From the NCBI RefSeq assembly GCF_000702665.1, contig NZ_JNJA01000001.1, forward strand, positions 1-64,000: a stretch of DNA of 64,000 bases, in the 5' to 3' direction. The notes under the pieces were generated by a model. It searched no databases and had not been told where the DNA came from. It saw only the letters and a list, made by a program, of their open reading frames with translations. This DNA comes from Solidesulfovibrio alcoholivorans DSM 5433. Its GTDB lineage: Bacteria > Desulfobacterota > Desulfovibrionia > Desulfovibrionales > Desulfovibrionaceae. This document shows positions 20,141-28,474 of this stretch, one piece after another; the first letter of the stretch is position 1, and the number at the start of each line of letters is the position of its first letter. Made by a program: the position numbers and the translations under genes.

Positions 20141-20812
20141 ATGCGGATTCTGCTCGTCGAGGATGACGAGAAAATCGCCTCTTTCATCATCGGCGGTCTG
20201 CGGCAAAGCGGCTTCGCCGTGGATCACGCCGCCAACGGCGTGGATGGCCTGCACCTGGCCTCCACGGAGCCCTACGCCGTGGCGGTCATCGACGTCATGC
20301 TGCCCGGGCTCGACGGGCTCAAGGTCATCGAGGAACTGCGCCGGCGCGGCATCAACACCCCCATCATCATCCTCTCGGCCAAGCGGTCTGTGGAAGACAG
20401 GGTGCGCGGCCTCGAGACCGGCAGCGACGACTACCTGTCCAAGCCCTTCTCCTTTTCGGAACTGCTGGCCCGGGTCCAGGCGCTCATCCGCCGTTCGTCG
20501 AGCGTGTCCGAACCCACGCGCCTGACCGTGGGCGAGCTGTCCATGAACCTGCTCACCCGCGAGGTCCGCCGGGGCGAGACCGCGGTGCAGCTCCAGCCAC
20601 GGGAATTCGCGCTGCTCGAGTACTTCATGCGCAACCCCGGCAAGGTGCTCTCCAAGACCATGATCATGGAGCACGTCTGGGACTACCACTTCGATCCCCA
20701 GACCAACCTGGTGGACGTGCTGGTGTGCCGGTTGCGCAACAAGATCGACCGGGACTGGGAGAAAAAGATGCTGCATACCCTGCGCGGGGTCGGGTATGTC
20801 CTTAAAGAGTAG
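20141..20812 (+). CDS. OmpR-family response regulator
   Basis: A 223-aa response regulator. Receiver domain residues 1-115 ([16 protein letters not shown], phospho-acceptor in [11 protein letters not shown], Lys in SKPFSF), then a winged-helix OmpR/PhoB domain (about 125-223; [45 protein letters not shown]). ATG at 20141 follows GAAAGGAAACACGGCCC. Its 3' end overlaps the downstream kinase gene by 17 bases, so regulator and kinase form an operon. It resembles the CusR/QseB-like subgroup, suggesting envelope or metal stress, but the signal is not known. Confidence 0.95.
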   Translation: MRILLVEDDEKIASFIIGGLRQSGFAVDHAANGVDGLHLASTEPYAVAVIDVMLPGLDGLKVIEELRRRGINTPIIILSAKRSVEDRVRGLETGSDDYLSKPFSFSELLARVQALIRRSSSVSEPTRLTVGELSMNLLTREVRRGETAVQLQPREFALLEYFMRNPGKVLSKTMIMEHVWDYHFDPQTNLVDVLVCRLRNKIDRDWEKKMLHTLRGVGYVLKE

Positions 20813-22202
20813 GGCCTTTTTCCGCTCGACCATCTTCCGGCTGACCGCGCAGTATTCCCTCATCTTCATCTCGAGCGCCCTGATCCTGTTCCTTCTGGCC
20901 TATTCGTTGCTCTCCGACGCCGTGCGCGAAGGCGACCGCCTGGCCATGGCGCAGAAGGTGCGCGAATACGCCTCCATCGCGCTCAAGCGCGGATTGCCGG
21001 CCCTGGTCGAGTTCATGCGCATGGAGCGCGAGGACTTCGAATCCGACGAGTACTACCTGCGCCTGGACTCCCCGGACGGACAGGCCCTGACCCAGATCGC
21101 CCCCACCGACGCCGCGCCCCTGCCGGACGACCTGCCCCGCGACCTGGGGCCGGGCATCCAGTGGACGTTTCTGCCCAAACCGGAAGGCAAGGGCCTCATC
21201 GAACTGGCCTGCCGCAGCCTGCCCGGCGGCGGCACGGTGTACATGGGCAAGGACGCAAGCGACCGCGAACGTCTGCTGCGCCAGTTCCGGATCATTTTCG
21301 CCGGCATCATGGCCCTGGTCGCCCTGGTCGGGCTGACCGCGGGCTTCCTGCTCGCCCGGCGCACGCTCAAGCCCATCCAGGGACTCATCGACACGGTGCG
21401 GGCCATCGACACCGGCCGCATGGACGCCCGCGTGCCGGACGAAGGGGCCGACGACGAACTCAACGAGCTGGCGCGGCTGTTCAACGCCATGCTCGACAAG
21501 ATCAAGAGCCTTATCAGCGGCATGCGCGAGGCCCTCGACAACGTGGCACACGACCTGCGCACCCCGGCCACCCGCACCCTGGCCGCCGTGGAAATGGCCG
21601 CGTCCACGAAAAGCGACCCCGAGGCCCTGCGCGAAGCCCTGCTCGACTGCGCCGAGGAAACGCGGCGCATGGTGTCCATGCTCGGCATCCTCATGGACAT
21701 CTCCGAAGCCGAAACCGGGGCCATGCGCCTGCATCTGGGCCGGACGGACATGGCGGCGCTCATTGCCGAGATGGTGGAAATCTACCAGTATGTGGCCGAG
21801 GAAAAGGGCGTGCTGCTCGCCGTGGCCCCCATGGACCGGCTACCGGTGACGGCCGACGCCGACCGGATGCGCCAAGTGCTCGGCAATCTGCTCGACAACG
21901 CCGTCAAGTACACGCCGGCCGGCGGCCGTGTGGACGTTTCGGCCTGGCGCGCGGGCGAGGCCGTGGCGGTGCGCGTGGCCGACACCGGCGAGGGGATCGG
22001 CGCCGACGACATCCCGCGCATCTTCGACCGCCTCTACCGGGCCGACAAGAGCCGGTCCCAGCGTGGCCTGGGCCTGGGGCTCTCCCTGGTGCGCGCGGTG
22101 CTCCACGCCCACGGCGGCGCCATCGACGTGCAAAGCGCCCCCGGCAAGGGCAGTCTTTTCACCTTCACCCTGCCCGCGGCCGCCGACGCCGCGTCCCTGT
22201 AG
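20796..22202 (+). CDS. Sensor histidine kinase
   Basis: A 468-aa membrane kinase paired with the overlapping response regulator. TM1 at about 18-40, a periplasmic sensor of about 125 residues, TM2 at about 167-187, HAMP ([20 protein letters not shown] onward), HisKA with the phosphorylated His252 in [13 protein letters not shown], and an HATPase domain with N-box [11 protein letters not shown] and G-boxes VADTGEGIG and GLGLGLSLV. All catalytic boxes are intact. Confidence 0.95.
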   Translation: MSLKSRAFFRSTIFRLTAQYSLIFISSALILFLLAYSLLSDAVREGDRLAMAQKVREYASIALKRGLPALVEFMRMEREDFESDEYYLRLDSPDGQALTQIAPTDAAPLPDDLPRDLGPGIQWTFLPKPEGKGLIELACRSLPGGGTVYMGKDASDRERLLRQFRIIFAGIMALVALVGLTAGFLLARRTLKPIQGLIDTVRAIDTGRMDARVPDEGADDELNELARLFNAMLDKIKSLISGMREALDNVAHDLRTPATRTLAAVEMAASTKSDPEALREALLDCAEETRRMVSMLGILMDISEAETGAMRLHLGRTDMAALIAEMVEIYQYVAEEKGVLLAVAPMDRLPVTADADRMRQVLGNLLDNAVKYTPAGGRVDVSAWRAGEAVAVRVADTGEGIGADDIPRIFDRLYRADKSRSQRGLGLGLSLVRAVLHAHGGAIDVQSAPGKGSLFTFTLPAAADAASL

Positions 22203-22337
22203 CGACCGGCCGCGCGGCGAAGACCTGGCGGGCGACGGCCGAAAAGCATTGTCATCCCGGGCTAGCTGGGGCATGTTGGGGACAAACCCGTCATGCCCTG
22301 CGTCTTTTCCCTCCAACCGCCAACCCGGGAATGCGCC

Positions 22338-23624
22338 ATGAGCGAACAGGACGCGGCCAGCGCCACCCCTTTTTTCTTCACCAAACAGGCCCTTTTCGAC
22401 GTCAAGCGCAAGCTGTGGGGCTATGAAATCCAGGGCGGCAACGACGCCTGCGCCGCCCTGACCTGCTTTGCCGACCGCGAGCACGTGGCCGACTCGCTGG
22501 CGTCGTCGTCCTACATGGGCGTGCAGCATGCCGTGGAGCGCGGCAAGAAGGTCGTGGCCCCCTTCGACGAGGCGGGGCTGCTCGCCAAGGCGCCGTACGC
22601 CCTGCCGCCCCAGCACGGGGTGGTCAAGGCCGTGGGCGCGGTGCGTTCGCCCGAGGCGGTGGTGGCCGCGGCGCGCCAGTTGCGCGCCGACGGCTACATC
22701 CTGGCCCTGGAGGACGGCCCGGGCATGGCCGCCGTGCCGGAGCTGGCGCACATGGCCGACGTGCTGTGCTTCAACGCCGGGAACGGGGCCGACCCGCGGG
22801 ATTTCCTGGACCGGGCCAAGGGCCGCAAGGTCATGCTGCTGGCCTCCCGCGTGCAGGGCCTCGAACAGTTCGAGGCGCTCAAAAACGCCGGCTTCACGCT
22901 GTTCCAGGGACGTTTTTTCAAGGAGCCCGAGGTTCTTGCCGAACGCAAGTTCACGTCCCACCAGATGAGCCGGTTCCAGCTCATGCGCCTGATCGAGACG
23001 GAAGACCCGGACGTGGACGCCCTGGCCGAGGCCATTTCGTCGGACGTGTCCGTGAGCTTCCGGCTGCTTTCCTACCTCAATTCCGCCGCCTTCGGCTTTC
23101 CCCAAAAAATCCAGTCCATCCGCCAGGCCATCATGATCCTCGGGTCGGTGAAGATGCGCAACTGGCTGCGGGCCGTGCTTCTCGCCGACATGGCGCAGCA
23201 CGGCGACATGCCCCGGGAGTTGGCCGAGCTCTCGCTCCAGCGGGCGCGGTTCCTGGAGCAGGTGGCCACGCGCTACGATTATTGGGATTTCAATCCGGGC
23301 TCACTGTTTCTGCTCGGGCTTTTTTCGCTCCTCGACGCCATCCTCGGCATGCCCATGGCCAAGGTGACGGAGCTTTTGCCCCTGGAGGAAAAGCTCAAGG
23401 CGGCGCTGCGGCGCGACACGCAAAGCGAATACGAGCCGCTGCTCGAACTCGTGGGCTGCATCGAGGACGCGGACTGGACGCGCCTGGAGGAGCTTACGCA
23501 AAACCTGGGCTTCGATCTGGAGACGGTCAAGACCTGCGCGAGCGAGGCCATGGCCTGGAGCGGGGCGTTTTTCGCCACCCAGCACGCCGCGCCCGAGCCG
23601 GCGACGCCGCCGCGGCGACGTTGA
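22338..23624 (+). CDS. EAL-HDOD signalling protein (YuxH type)
   Basis: A 428-aa protein with an N-terminal degenerate EAL-like domain (FTKQALFDVKRKLWGYEIQG; the EAL triad is absent, so no cyclic di-GMP hydrolysis is expected) and a C-terminal HDOD domain (from about 220; SFRLLSYLNSAAFGFPQKIQ, AIMILGSVKMRNWLRAVLLA). This architecture is known from YuxH-like regulators of motility and stress. ATG at 22338 begins MSEQDAASATPFFFTKQ; an in-frame ATG at 22293 exists but adds non-conserved residues. Both ribosome sites are weak. It follows the two-component operon by 135 bases. Confidence 0.88.
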   Translation: MSEQDAASATPFFFTKQALFDVKRKLWGYEIQGGNDACAALTCFADREHVADSLASSSYMGVQHAVERGKKVVAPFDEAGLLAKAPYALPPQHGVVKAVGAVRSPEAVVAAARQLRADGYILALEDGPGMAAVPELAHMADVLCFNAGNGADPRDFLDRAKGRKVMLLASRVQGLEQFEALKNAGFTLFQGRFFKEPEVLAERKFTSHQMSRFQLMRLIETEDPDVDALAEAISSDVSVSFRLLSYLNSAAFGFPQKIQSIRQAIMILGSVKMRNWLRAVLLADMAQHGDMPRELAELSLQRARFLEQVATRYDYWDFNPGSLFLLGLFSLLDAILGMPMAKVTELLPLEEKLKAALRRDTQSEYEPLLELVGCIEDADWTRLEELTQNLGFDLETVKTCASEAMAWSGAFFATQHAAPEPATPPRRR

Positions 23625-23708
23625 GGGAAACATGCCGTCCGGCGCATGCGCAAACGCCGGCCGCACCATGCACCAGCCCTGTGGCAAGCGCGCGCGGGCG
23701 CGGGGGAG

Positions 23709-24119
23709 TCAGTGCGGCAGGACAGGCGCGTCGATGAGGCCGAGCTTGGCCAGTTCCGAGAGCAGCACCTCGCGGCGCAGGGGTTTGGGCAGGTAGGCGT
23801 CGGCACGGCCGTGAAAGAAGGATTCGCTGACGTTTTTGGTGTCCGTGAGCACGGAGATCATGATGAGCTTGAAGCGCTGCCGGGGATTGGCGGCGTCTTC
23901 CATGCGGCGCAGGGCCTGGACGACCTCGTTGCCGTCCATGCCCGGCATGAGGATATCCATGAAGACGGCGGTGAAGGGCTTTTCTTCTTCGAGCGCGGCT
24001 TCGAACGCTGCCATGGCTTCCAGGCCGTCGCCCGCAGTGAGGCATTCGGCATAGGCGGAAAGAAACGTGCGCAAAAAGAGGATGATGCTTTCATCGTCAT
24101 CCACGATGAGAAAGCGCAT
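23709..24119 (-). CDS. Single-domain CheY-like response regulator
   Basis: A 136-aa receiver domain: MRFLIVDDDESIILFLRTFL, phospho-acceptor in FMDILMPGMDGNEV, signalling Ser/Thr in IMISVLT, and conserved Lys in YLPKPLRRE. No output domain. ATG at 24119 follows GGGGAGTACTGTC. Convergent with the EAL-HDOD gene. Its kinase and target are not evident locally. Confidence 0.93.
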   Translation of the reverse strand: MRFLIVDDDESIILFLRTFLSAYAECLTAGDGLEAMAAFEAALEEEKPFTAVFMDILMPGMDGNEVVQALRRMEDAANPRQRFKLIMISVLTDTKNVSESFFHGRADAYLPKPLRREVLLSELAKLGLIDAPVLPH

Positions 24120-24301
24120 GACAGTACTCCCCTGAAGGCAACGGCATGGGGCGGGACCGCGCGAAAAAATCACGCCCCTGCGAAAGGGGTATTGTTTTTT
24201 GGGGAGCCCCGCAACCACCGTTTCGGCGCGGCGTGCCATGCGGGCAGGGACGACCCGGCCGGCTTGACGGAAGCGGCCGGGAGTCAGTAGTGGGTCACTG
24301 C

Positions 24302-24378
24302 GCGCCCGTAGCTCAGCCGGATAGAGCATCGGACTTCGAATCCGACGGTCGGGCGTTCGAATCGCTCCGGGCGCGCCA
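24302..24378 (+). tRNA. tRNA-Arg (anticodon TCG)
   Basis: A complete cloverleaf of 77 nt. Acceptor 24302-24308 (GCGCCCG) pairs with 24368-24374 (CGGGCGC); D-stem GCTC/GAGC; anticodon stem TCGGA/TCCGA with loop CTTCGAA giving anticodon TCG, reading CGA; T-stem GGGCG/CGCTC with loop TTCGAAT; discriminator G at 24375 and an encoded CCA at 24376-24378. Confidence 0.97.
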
Positions 24379-24386
24379 GGTATTTC

Positions 24387-24421
24387 AGGCGGTTCCCGCT
24401 TCTTGCCAGGACCGCCTTTTT
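24387..24421 (+). terminator. Terminator of the tRNA-Arg gene
   Basis: A 7-bp stem AGGCGGT/ACCGCCT (24387-24393 with 24411-24417) leads into TTTTT, 9 bases past the tRNA. It touches the 3' end of the convergent acyltransferase gene. Confidence 0.7.
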
Positions 24422-25014
24422 CATTGTCCACACAAGACGATCGCCGCGCTGCACACCATGCCCTCGTGGGGCGCCTCACCGGCCCAGTCCCCCTGGGAAC
24501 AGCGCAAGCCCATCGGCGCGGGCAGCAGCCGGCCGCCGCAACGGCAGACCAGCCCCGCCGCCCGGGCCGGATTGCCCAGCACCAGCGTAAACGGCGCGAC
24601 GTCGCGCGTGACCACCGCGCCGGCACCGACGAGCGCATACGCCCCCACCGTCACCCCGGGCACGACCACCGCGCCGGCACCGATGGAACAGCCCTTTTCC
24701 AGCACCGTGCGCACCGACGGCACGTGTCGTCCGCTGCGGGGATAGCGGTCGTTGGCGAACGCCGCGGACGGGCCGATGAACACATCGTCGCCGACGGCCA
24801 CCCCATCCCACAAGGCGACGTGGCACTTGACCGTGACCCGGTCGCCGAGCGTTACCCCGCCCTCGATGAAAACATGGTCGCAGATATTGGCGTCGCGGCC
24901 GATGACCGCGCCCGGCAGCACGTGGGCAAACGCCCAGATGCGCGTTCCCGGCCCCACGGATGCCGATTCGCAAATTCCCGCCGCATGCACGAAGACGTCC
25001 CTTGGCGCGTTCAC
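24421..25014 (-). CDS. Left-handed beta-helix sugar N-acyltransferase
   Basis: A 197-aa hexapeptide-repeat acyltransferase. Repeats run from about residue 15 to 150 (VGPGTRIWAFAHVLPGAVIG, ANICDHVFIEGGVTLGDRVT), with the catalytic-type HVALWDGVAVGDDVFIGP region as in WbpD/QdtC/FdtC enzymes that acylate the amino group of UDP- or dTDP-linked aminosugars. A C-terminal extension carries CRCGG and further Cys residues. GTG at 25014 follows AAGGAGCAGGGCAG. It probably feeds lipopolysaccharide or capsule sugar synthesis; sugar specificity cannot be read. Confidence 0.85.
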   Translation of the reverse strand: MNAPRDVFVHAAGICESASVGPGTRIWAFAHVLPGAVIGRDANICDHVFIEGGVTLGDRVTVKCHVALWDGVAVGDDVFIGPSAAFANDRYPRSGRHVPSVRTVLEKGCSIGAGAVVVPGVTVGAYALVGAGAVVTRDVAPFTLVLGNPARAAGLVCRCGGRLLPAPMGLRCSQGDWAGEAPHEGMVCSAAIVLCGQ

Positions 25015-25151
25015 CTGCCCTGCTCCTTGCGTTTGCGACGCATGATAGCGGGGAAGCGTCCGGCACGCCAGCCGACCGATTGCCCGCCCGCGCCGGACAT
25101 GCTAGGTTTTCCCATGCTCACGCTCCCTTTCCCCCGGAATATCCGGCCGTC

Positions 25152-26498
25152 ATGAGCGCCGCCATGGACAAGCACGTCATCGTCGGCGGCGGCGTGGCCG
25201 GATTGACCTGCGCCGTGCGCCTTGCCGAAGCAGGCCTGCCGGTCGTCGTCCTCGAACGCGAACCCGAGGTGGGGGGGCTCTTGCGCTCCTTCACCCTGGA
25301 CGACGTCGTGTTCGACCTCGGTCCCCACGTGCTTTTTCTGGAGCACGACGGCCCGGGCGAGGCCTTCCTGCGCGAGACCCTGGCCGGGCAGCCCGTCATC
25401 CGCCATCCCTTCGCCTTCGCCATCGCGGCGGACGGACGGTACTGGAAATTTCCCAACCATTTCGATTTCCTGCGCTACCCCCTGCGCTACAAGATCGAGG
25501 CGCTGCGCGCGGCGACCAAACGCCGGGGCGCGCCGCCGCCGGAACCCATCCCGGCGTCGCTCGAGCTTGCGGAAAAAAGCGGGCCGGGGCTCTACGCCCT
25601 GCTCTTTCGCGACCTGTTCGCCAAAAAGGCGCTCATGCCGCCGCAGGAGCTGCACCACCACTGGCTGGCCCGCGTGGACCGCACCATCGACAACGAAAAG
25701 GAGCCCTTCGTGCGGCGCGGCAAGGCCGCGGCCGTGCTCGGCGCGCTTTTCCGCCTGCGCCAACGCTACACCTACCCGGCCGGGGGCCTCGGCGACGTGC
25801 CGGCCCTGCTGGCCACGCGCATCCGGCGGGCCGGGGGCGAAATCGTCACCGGTGTGGGAGCAATCTCCCTGACCCGCGACGGGGAGCGCGTCGCGGCGGT
25901 CGTCGCCGACGGCCGCGAGATCGCCGCGCGCCATCTGGTCTGGACCGCACCGCTTAATGCGCTCAATGCCGCGCTCGGCGCACAGGCGCCGACCCTGCCC
26001 ACGGTGAACATGCGTCTGGTCATGCTCACCTACGCAAGCCCCGCGCCGCCTTTTCGGCCCTTCGTCTACACCTACCATCCCGACCCGGAGCTCACGGCCA
26101 ACCGCGTCTACTACCCCGGCTCCATTTTCCGCGAGCGCAGCCCGGCAGGCCGCGAGGGGCTGTGCCTGGAAATCAACGTGGCAACCGGCGACGCCGCGCC
26201 GCCAAGCGAGGAAGAGACCATCGCGGCGGCCATCGCCGACGTGGCGCGCCTGGGGCTGTACCCGGCCTCGGCCCTGCGCCAGGCCAAAGCCGTGACCCTG
26301 CCGGCGGCCATGCCCGTCTATCCCCTGGACTACGAAGCGCGCCTTGCCGCGGCGGCCGCGCCCGTGCGCGGCCTGGCCAACGCCCATGCCGTGGGCCGCC
26401 AGGGCGGCTTCTACTTCTGCCTGACCCCGGCCGCCGTGACGCAGGGGCTCAAGATGGCGGCGCACCTTCTCGACGAAACCGCAACACACGGAGCATAG
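25152..26498 (+). CDS. FAD-dependent oxidoreductase/mutase-like protein
   Basis: A 448-aa flavoprotein with an N-terminal Rossmann motif (IVGGGVAGLTCAVRLAEAGL) and the following VVVLEREPEVGGLLRSF, typical of the amine oxidase / protoporphyrinogen oxidase-like / UDP-galactopyranose mutase superfamily. It is not typical HemY or Glf by overall sequence. ATG at 25152 begins MSAAMDKHVIVGGG; a second ATG at 25164 is possible. Its stop is 5 bases before the radical SAM gene, so the two form an operon, perhaps for a cell-surface or lipid-linked sugar. Confidence 0.82.
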   Translation: MSAAMDKHVIVGGGVAGLTCAVRLAEAGLPVVVLEREPEVGGLLRSFTLDDVVFDLGPHVLFLEHDGPGEAFLRETLAGQPVIRHPFAFAIAADGRYWKFPNHFDFLRYPLRYKIEALRAATKRRGAPPPEPIPASLELAEKSGPGLYALLFRDLFAKKALMPPQELHHHWLARVDRTIDNEKEPFVRRGKAAAVLGALFRLRQRYTYPAGGLGDVPALLATRIRRAGGEIVTGVGAISLTRDGERVAAVVADGREIAARHLVWTAPLNALNAALGAQAPTLPTVNMRLVMLTYASPAPPFRPFVYTYHPDPELTANRVYYPGSIFRERSPAGREGLCLEINVATGDAAPPSEEETIAAAIADVARLGLYPASALRQAKAVTLPAAMPVYPLDYEARLAAAAAPVRGLANAHAVGRQGGFYFCLTPAAVTQGLKMAAHLLDETATHGA

Positions 26499-26503
26499 CG
26501 CCC

Positions 26504-27562
26504 ATGGGACTGCTCGATTCCGCCCTGGCCACCAAAGGCGCGGGCACGGCCGAACGCCTGAAAATCCTCAAGCGCCACGCCCAGGCGTTCCTGCGCCACG
26601 CCACGCCACGGCGGCTGCTCAATTTCGCGCGCGCCGAACGCAACCGCCTGCAAAAGCGCACGGTCCTCGACTCGATGCCCTACATCCTCAAAATCGAGAG
26701 CACCAATATCTGCAATCTGCGCTGCGCCTACTGCTACGACGACCGCCGCCCGCCCCGCGACGACGAACGGCTCTTCGGCCGCATGACCCTGGAACAGTTC
26801 CGCAAGATCCTCGACGACGTGGGCGCGTACCTGTTCAAGATCAACCTCTACGGCTTCGGCGAGCCGTTCCTGTTCCCCGAGACCCTGGACATGATCCGCC
26901 TGGCGGCCTCGCGCAACATCGGCGTGGGCGTCTCCTCCAACCTCACCCACCGCGACCCGGAACTTGCCCGGCGCATCGTGGCTTCGGGGCTCGAGGTGCT
27001 CATCTTCTCCTGCCACGGCGTGTCCCAGGAGACGAGCGGGCGCTTCATGCGCGGCGGCAACCCCGACGTGGCCCTGGCCGCGCTTCGCGCCGTCATCGAG
27101 GAACGCCGCAAGGCCGGCAGCGCCACGCCTTTTATCGACTGGCAGTACTGCGTCACAGGGTTCAACGAACACGAAATTCCCGCGGCCCGCGAAAAGGCCC
27201 GGGAACTCGGCGTGGACCAGGTGCGCTTCATCAAGCCCTTTTTCCCGGCCGACGCCCCGGACGACTGGTTCTCCACGCGATTTCCGCGCCAGACCCTGCG
27301 CCCCGACGCGCAGGCACCCTCGCCCGGCTGCTCGTGGCTCTACCGCTCGGCCTACGTCAACTGGGACGGCGGGCTCATTCCCTGCTGCCGCGACCCCCGC
27401 GACCCGTCCGTGGATTTCGGCAACGTGCTCTCCACGCCGTTTCGCGAGGTCTGGAACAACGCCAAATACCAGGCCGCCCGGGCGCTTTTGGCCGATCCCC
27501 GGCAAAACGCGCTGCGCGCCGGCATCGTCTGCGGCCGCTGCCCTGTGACGAAGGTACGGTAG
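26504..27562 (+). CDS. Radical SAM/SPASM domain protein
   Basis: A 352-aa radical SAM protein with core motif CNLRCAYC (C-x3-C-x2-C) near residue 70 and a C-terminal SPASM-like Cys set (CSWLYRSAYVNWDGGLIPCC and CGRC) for auxiliary Fe-S clusters. N-terminal about 55 residues are basic and helical. SPASM proteins modify peptides or small molecules; the substrate is unclear. The gene follows the FAD protein by 5 bases. A two-hairpin element lies just past its stop. Confidence 0.88.
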   Translation: MGLLDSALATKGAGTAERLKILKRHAQAFLRHATPRRLLNFARAERNRLQKRTVLDSMPYILKIESTNICNLRCAYCYDDRRPPRDDERLFGRMTLEQFRKILDDVGAYLFKINLYGFGEPFLFPETLDMIRLAASRNIGVGVSSNLTHRDPELARRIVASGLEVLIFSCHGVSQETSGRFMRGGNPDVALAALRAVIEERRKAGSATPFIDWQYCVTGFNEHEIPAAREKARELGVDQVRFIKPFFPADAPDDWFSTRFPRQTLRPDAQAPSPGCSWLYRSAYVNWDGGLIPCCRDPRDPSVDFGNVLSTPFREVWNNAKYQAARALLADPRQNALRAGIVCGRCPVTKVR

Positions 27563-27580
27563 GGGAGAGGGGAAGAGAAG

Positions 27581-27640
27581 ATCGGGGCGCTGTCCCGAGC
27601 CCCGCCGGGGGGCATGAAGCCCCCCGGTCCCTCTCGCAAG
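27581..27640 (+). repeat. Two-hairpin 3'-end element, copy 2
   Basis: Starts 18 bases after the radical SAM stop. Small hairpin 27583-27597 (CGGGGC, GCT, GTCCCG) then a large one at 27605-27627 with 9-base arms CCGGGGGGC/GCCCCCCGG and loop ATGAA. Read in the direction of its gene it is the same element as copy 1 (1-110 region) and copy 4 (61212-61274). It separates two convergent genes. Confidence 0.8.
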
Positions 27641-27662
27641 GGGGAAAGGAGTCCCGGCGAGG

Positions 27663-27959
27663 CTAATACGGGGTGTCGTTGCTTTCCACGGCACTCCAGA
27701 CGTTGAGCGGCATGTCGTTGTCGAGCACGCGGTCCACGAAGCCGTTGTTCTTCCGGTCGATCTTCTTCCAGGCCGTCTCGGCCTTCTGCTTGTCCTTCCA
27801 CTGCGCCACGAACTCTTCCTTGGTGATCTTGCCGTCCTTGTTCACGTCGTACTTGGCGTAGACTTCATCCAGCGACGTATAGCTTTTTTTCTTGGCGCAG
27901 CCGCCCACCGCAACAAGAAGGGTCACCGCCACCGCCAGAGTCCAGAAAATCCGCATCAT
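27663..27959 (-). CDS. EF-hand lipoprotein
   Basis: A 98-aa protein with a lipoprotein signal (MMRIFWTLAVAVTLLVAVGG then Cys21). The mature part has one canonical EF-hand loop, DVNKDGKITKEE (about 38-49), and a second degenerate loop (DRKNNGFVDRVL). It should bind calcium at the periplasmic face of a membrane. ATG at 27959 follows AAAGGAGCACGGC. It is 23 bases downstream of the possible Cys-rich secreted peptide gene and could be co-transcribed with it. Confidence 0.85.
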   Translation of the reverse strand: MMRIFWTLAVAVTLLVAVGGCAKKKSYTSLDEVYAKYDVNKDGKITKEEFVAQWKDKQKAETAWKKIDRKNNGFVDRVLDNDMPLNVWSAVESNDTPY

Positions 27960-27982
27960 GCCGTGCTCCTTTTCCCGTCGTA

Positions 27983-28246
27983 TCAGGTTTCGCGCGCCAA
28001 GCGCGCCGTATCGCCAGGGCCGTCGCCGCATTTGGAAGGGCTGTCCCGCATCCCGGCCGGGCAGAAAAAAACCAACCAGTCCACGACGTCGCAACAACGT
28101 AGCATCGCGAGGCAAGCGGGACAGATCACGGGAACCGGGCTTGCAAGACACATGGATTCGGCCCGGGCGGGCTCCGCGCCCAAGACCAGCCACACTGCCG
28201 CTGCAACAAGCATGCATCGCAGAGCCGTCGCCGTCTCCCGCATCAT
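27983..28246 (-). CDS. Possible Cys-rich exported peptide
   Basis: An 87-aa reading frame with a convincing Sec signal peptide (MMRETATALRCMLVAAAVWL, cleavage after EPARA) and a 58-residue mature segment with seven Cys (CPAC, RCC, FFCPAG, SKCGDG). Start ATG at 28246 has only a weak ribosome site. The spacing to the EF-hand gene (23 bases) and the signal peptide argue that it is real; lack of a recognised family argues for caution. It is divergent from the radical SAM-methyltransferase gene. Confidence 0.45.
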   Translation of the reverse strand: MMRETATALRCMLVAAAVWLVLGAEPARAESMCLASPVPVICPACLAMLRCCDVVDWLVFFCPAGMRDSPSKCGDGPGDTARLARET

Positions 28247-28474
28247 GCCCGACCGGCCTGCTTCCACCAAAAGTCCTACAGGAATCCGCGCCCGCGGCGC
28301 AAGGGGTGGCGACCGGCAAGACGCTCCCGGAAAGGCCTTTTTGTCGCCGCCGGGTCCGGGACAGCCGCCCTTGTCACCGCCCCGCGCCATGGGCTATTTC
28401 ATGGGCTTCCTGCGGTCGCGCCACGGCGCGTCTTTTCCTGCAACATCGCCAACCCGAGGACCAAGGATCGCGCC

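Noticed and set aside
24175..24200. Hairpin with T-run upstream of the tRNA (CCCCT/AGGGG then TTTTTT)
   Set aside because: Only 5 bp of stem and no plus-strand gene upstream within 500 bases that would need it; coincidental or part of the tRNA promoter region.
24146..24638. Protein frames crossing the tRNA (SPMLYPAELRA-type peptide on the minus strand)
   Set aside because: This peptide is the known artefact of translating a tRNA; the region is a tRNA-Arg gene.
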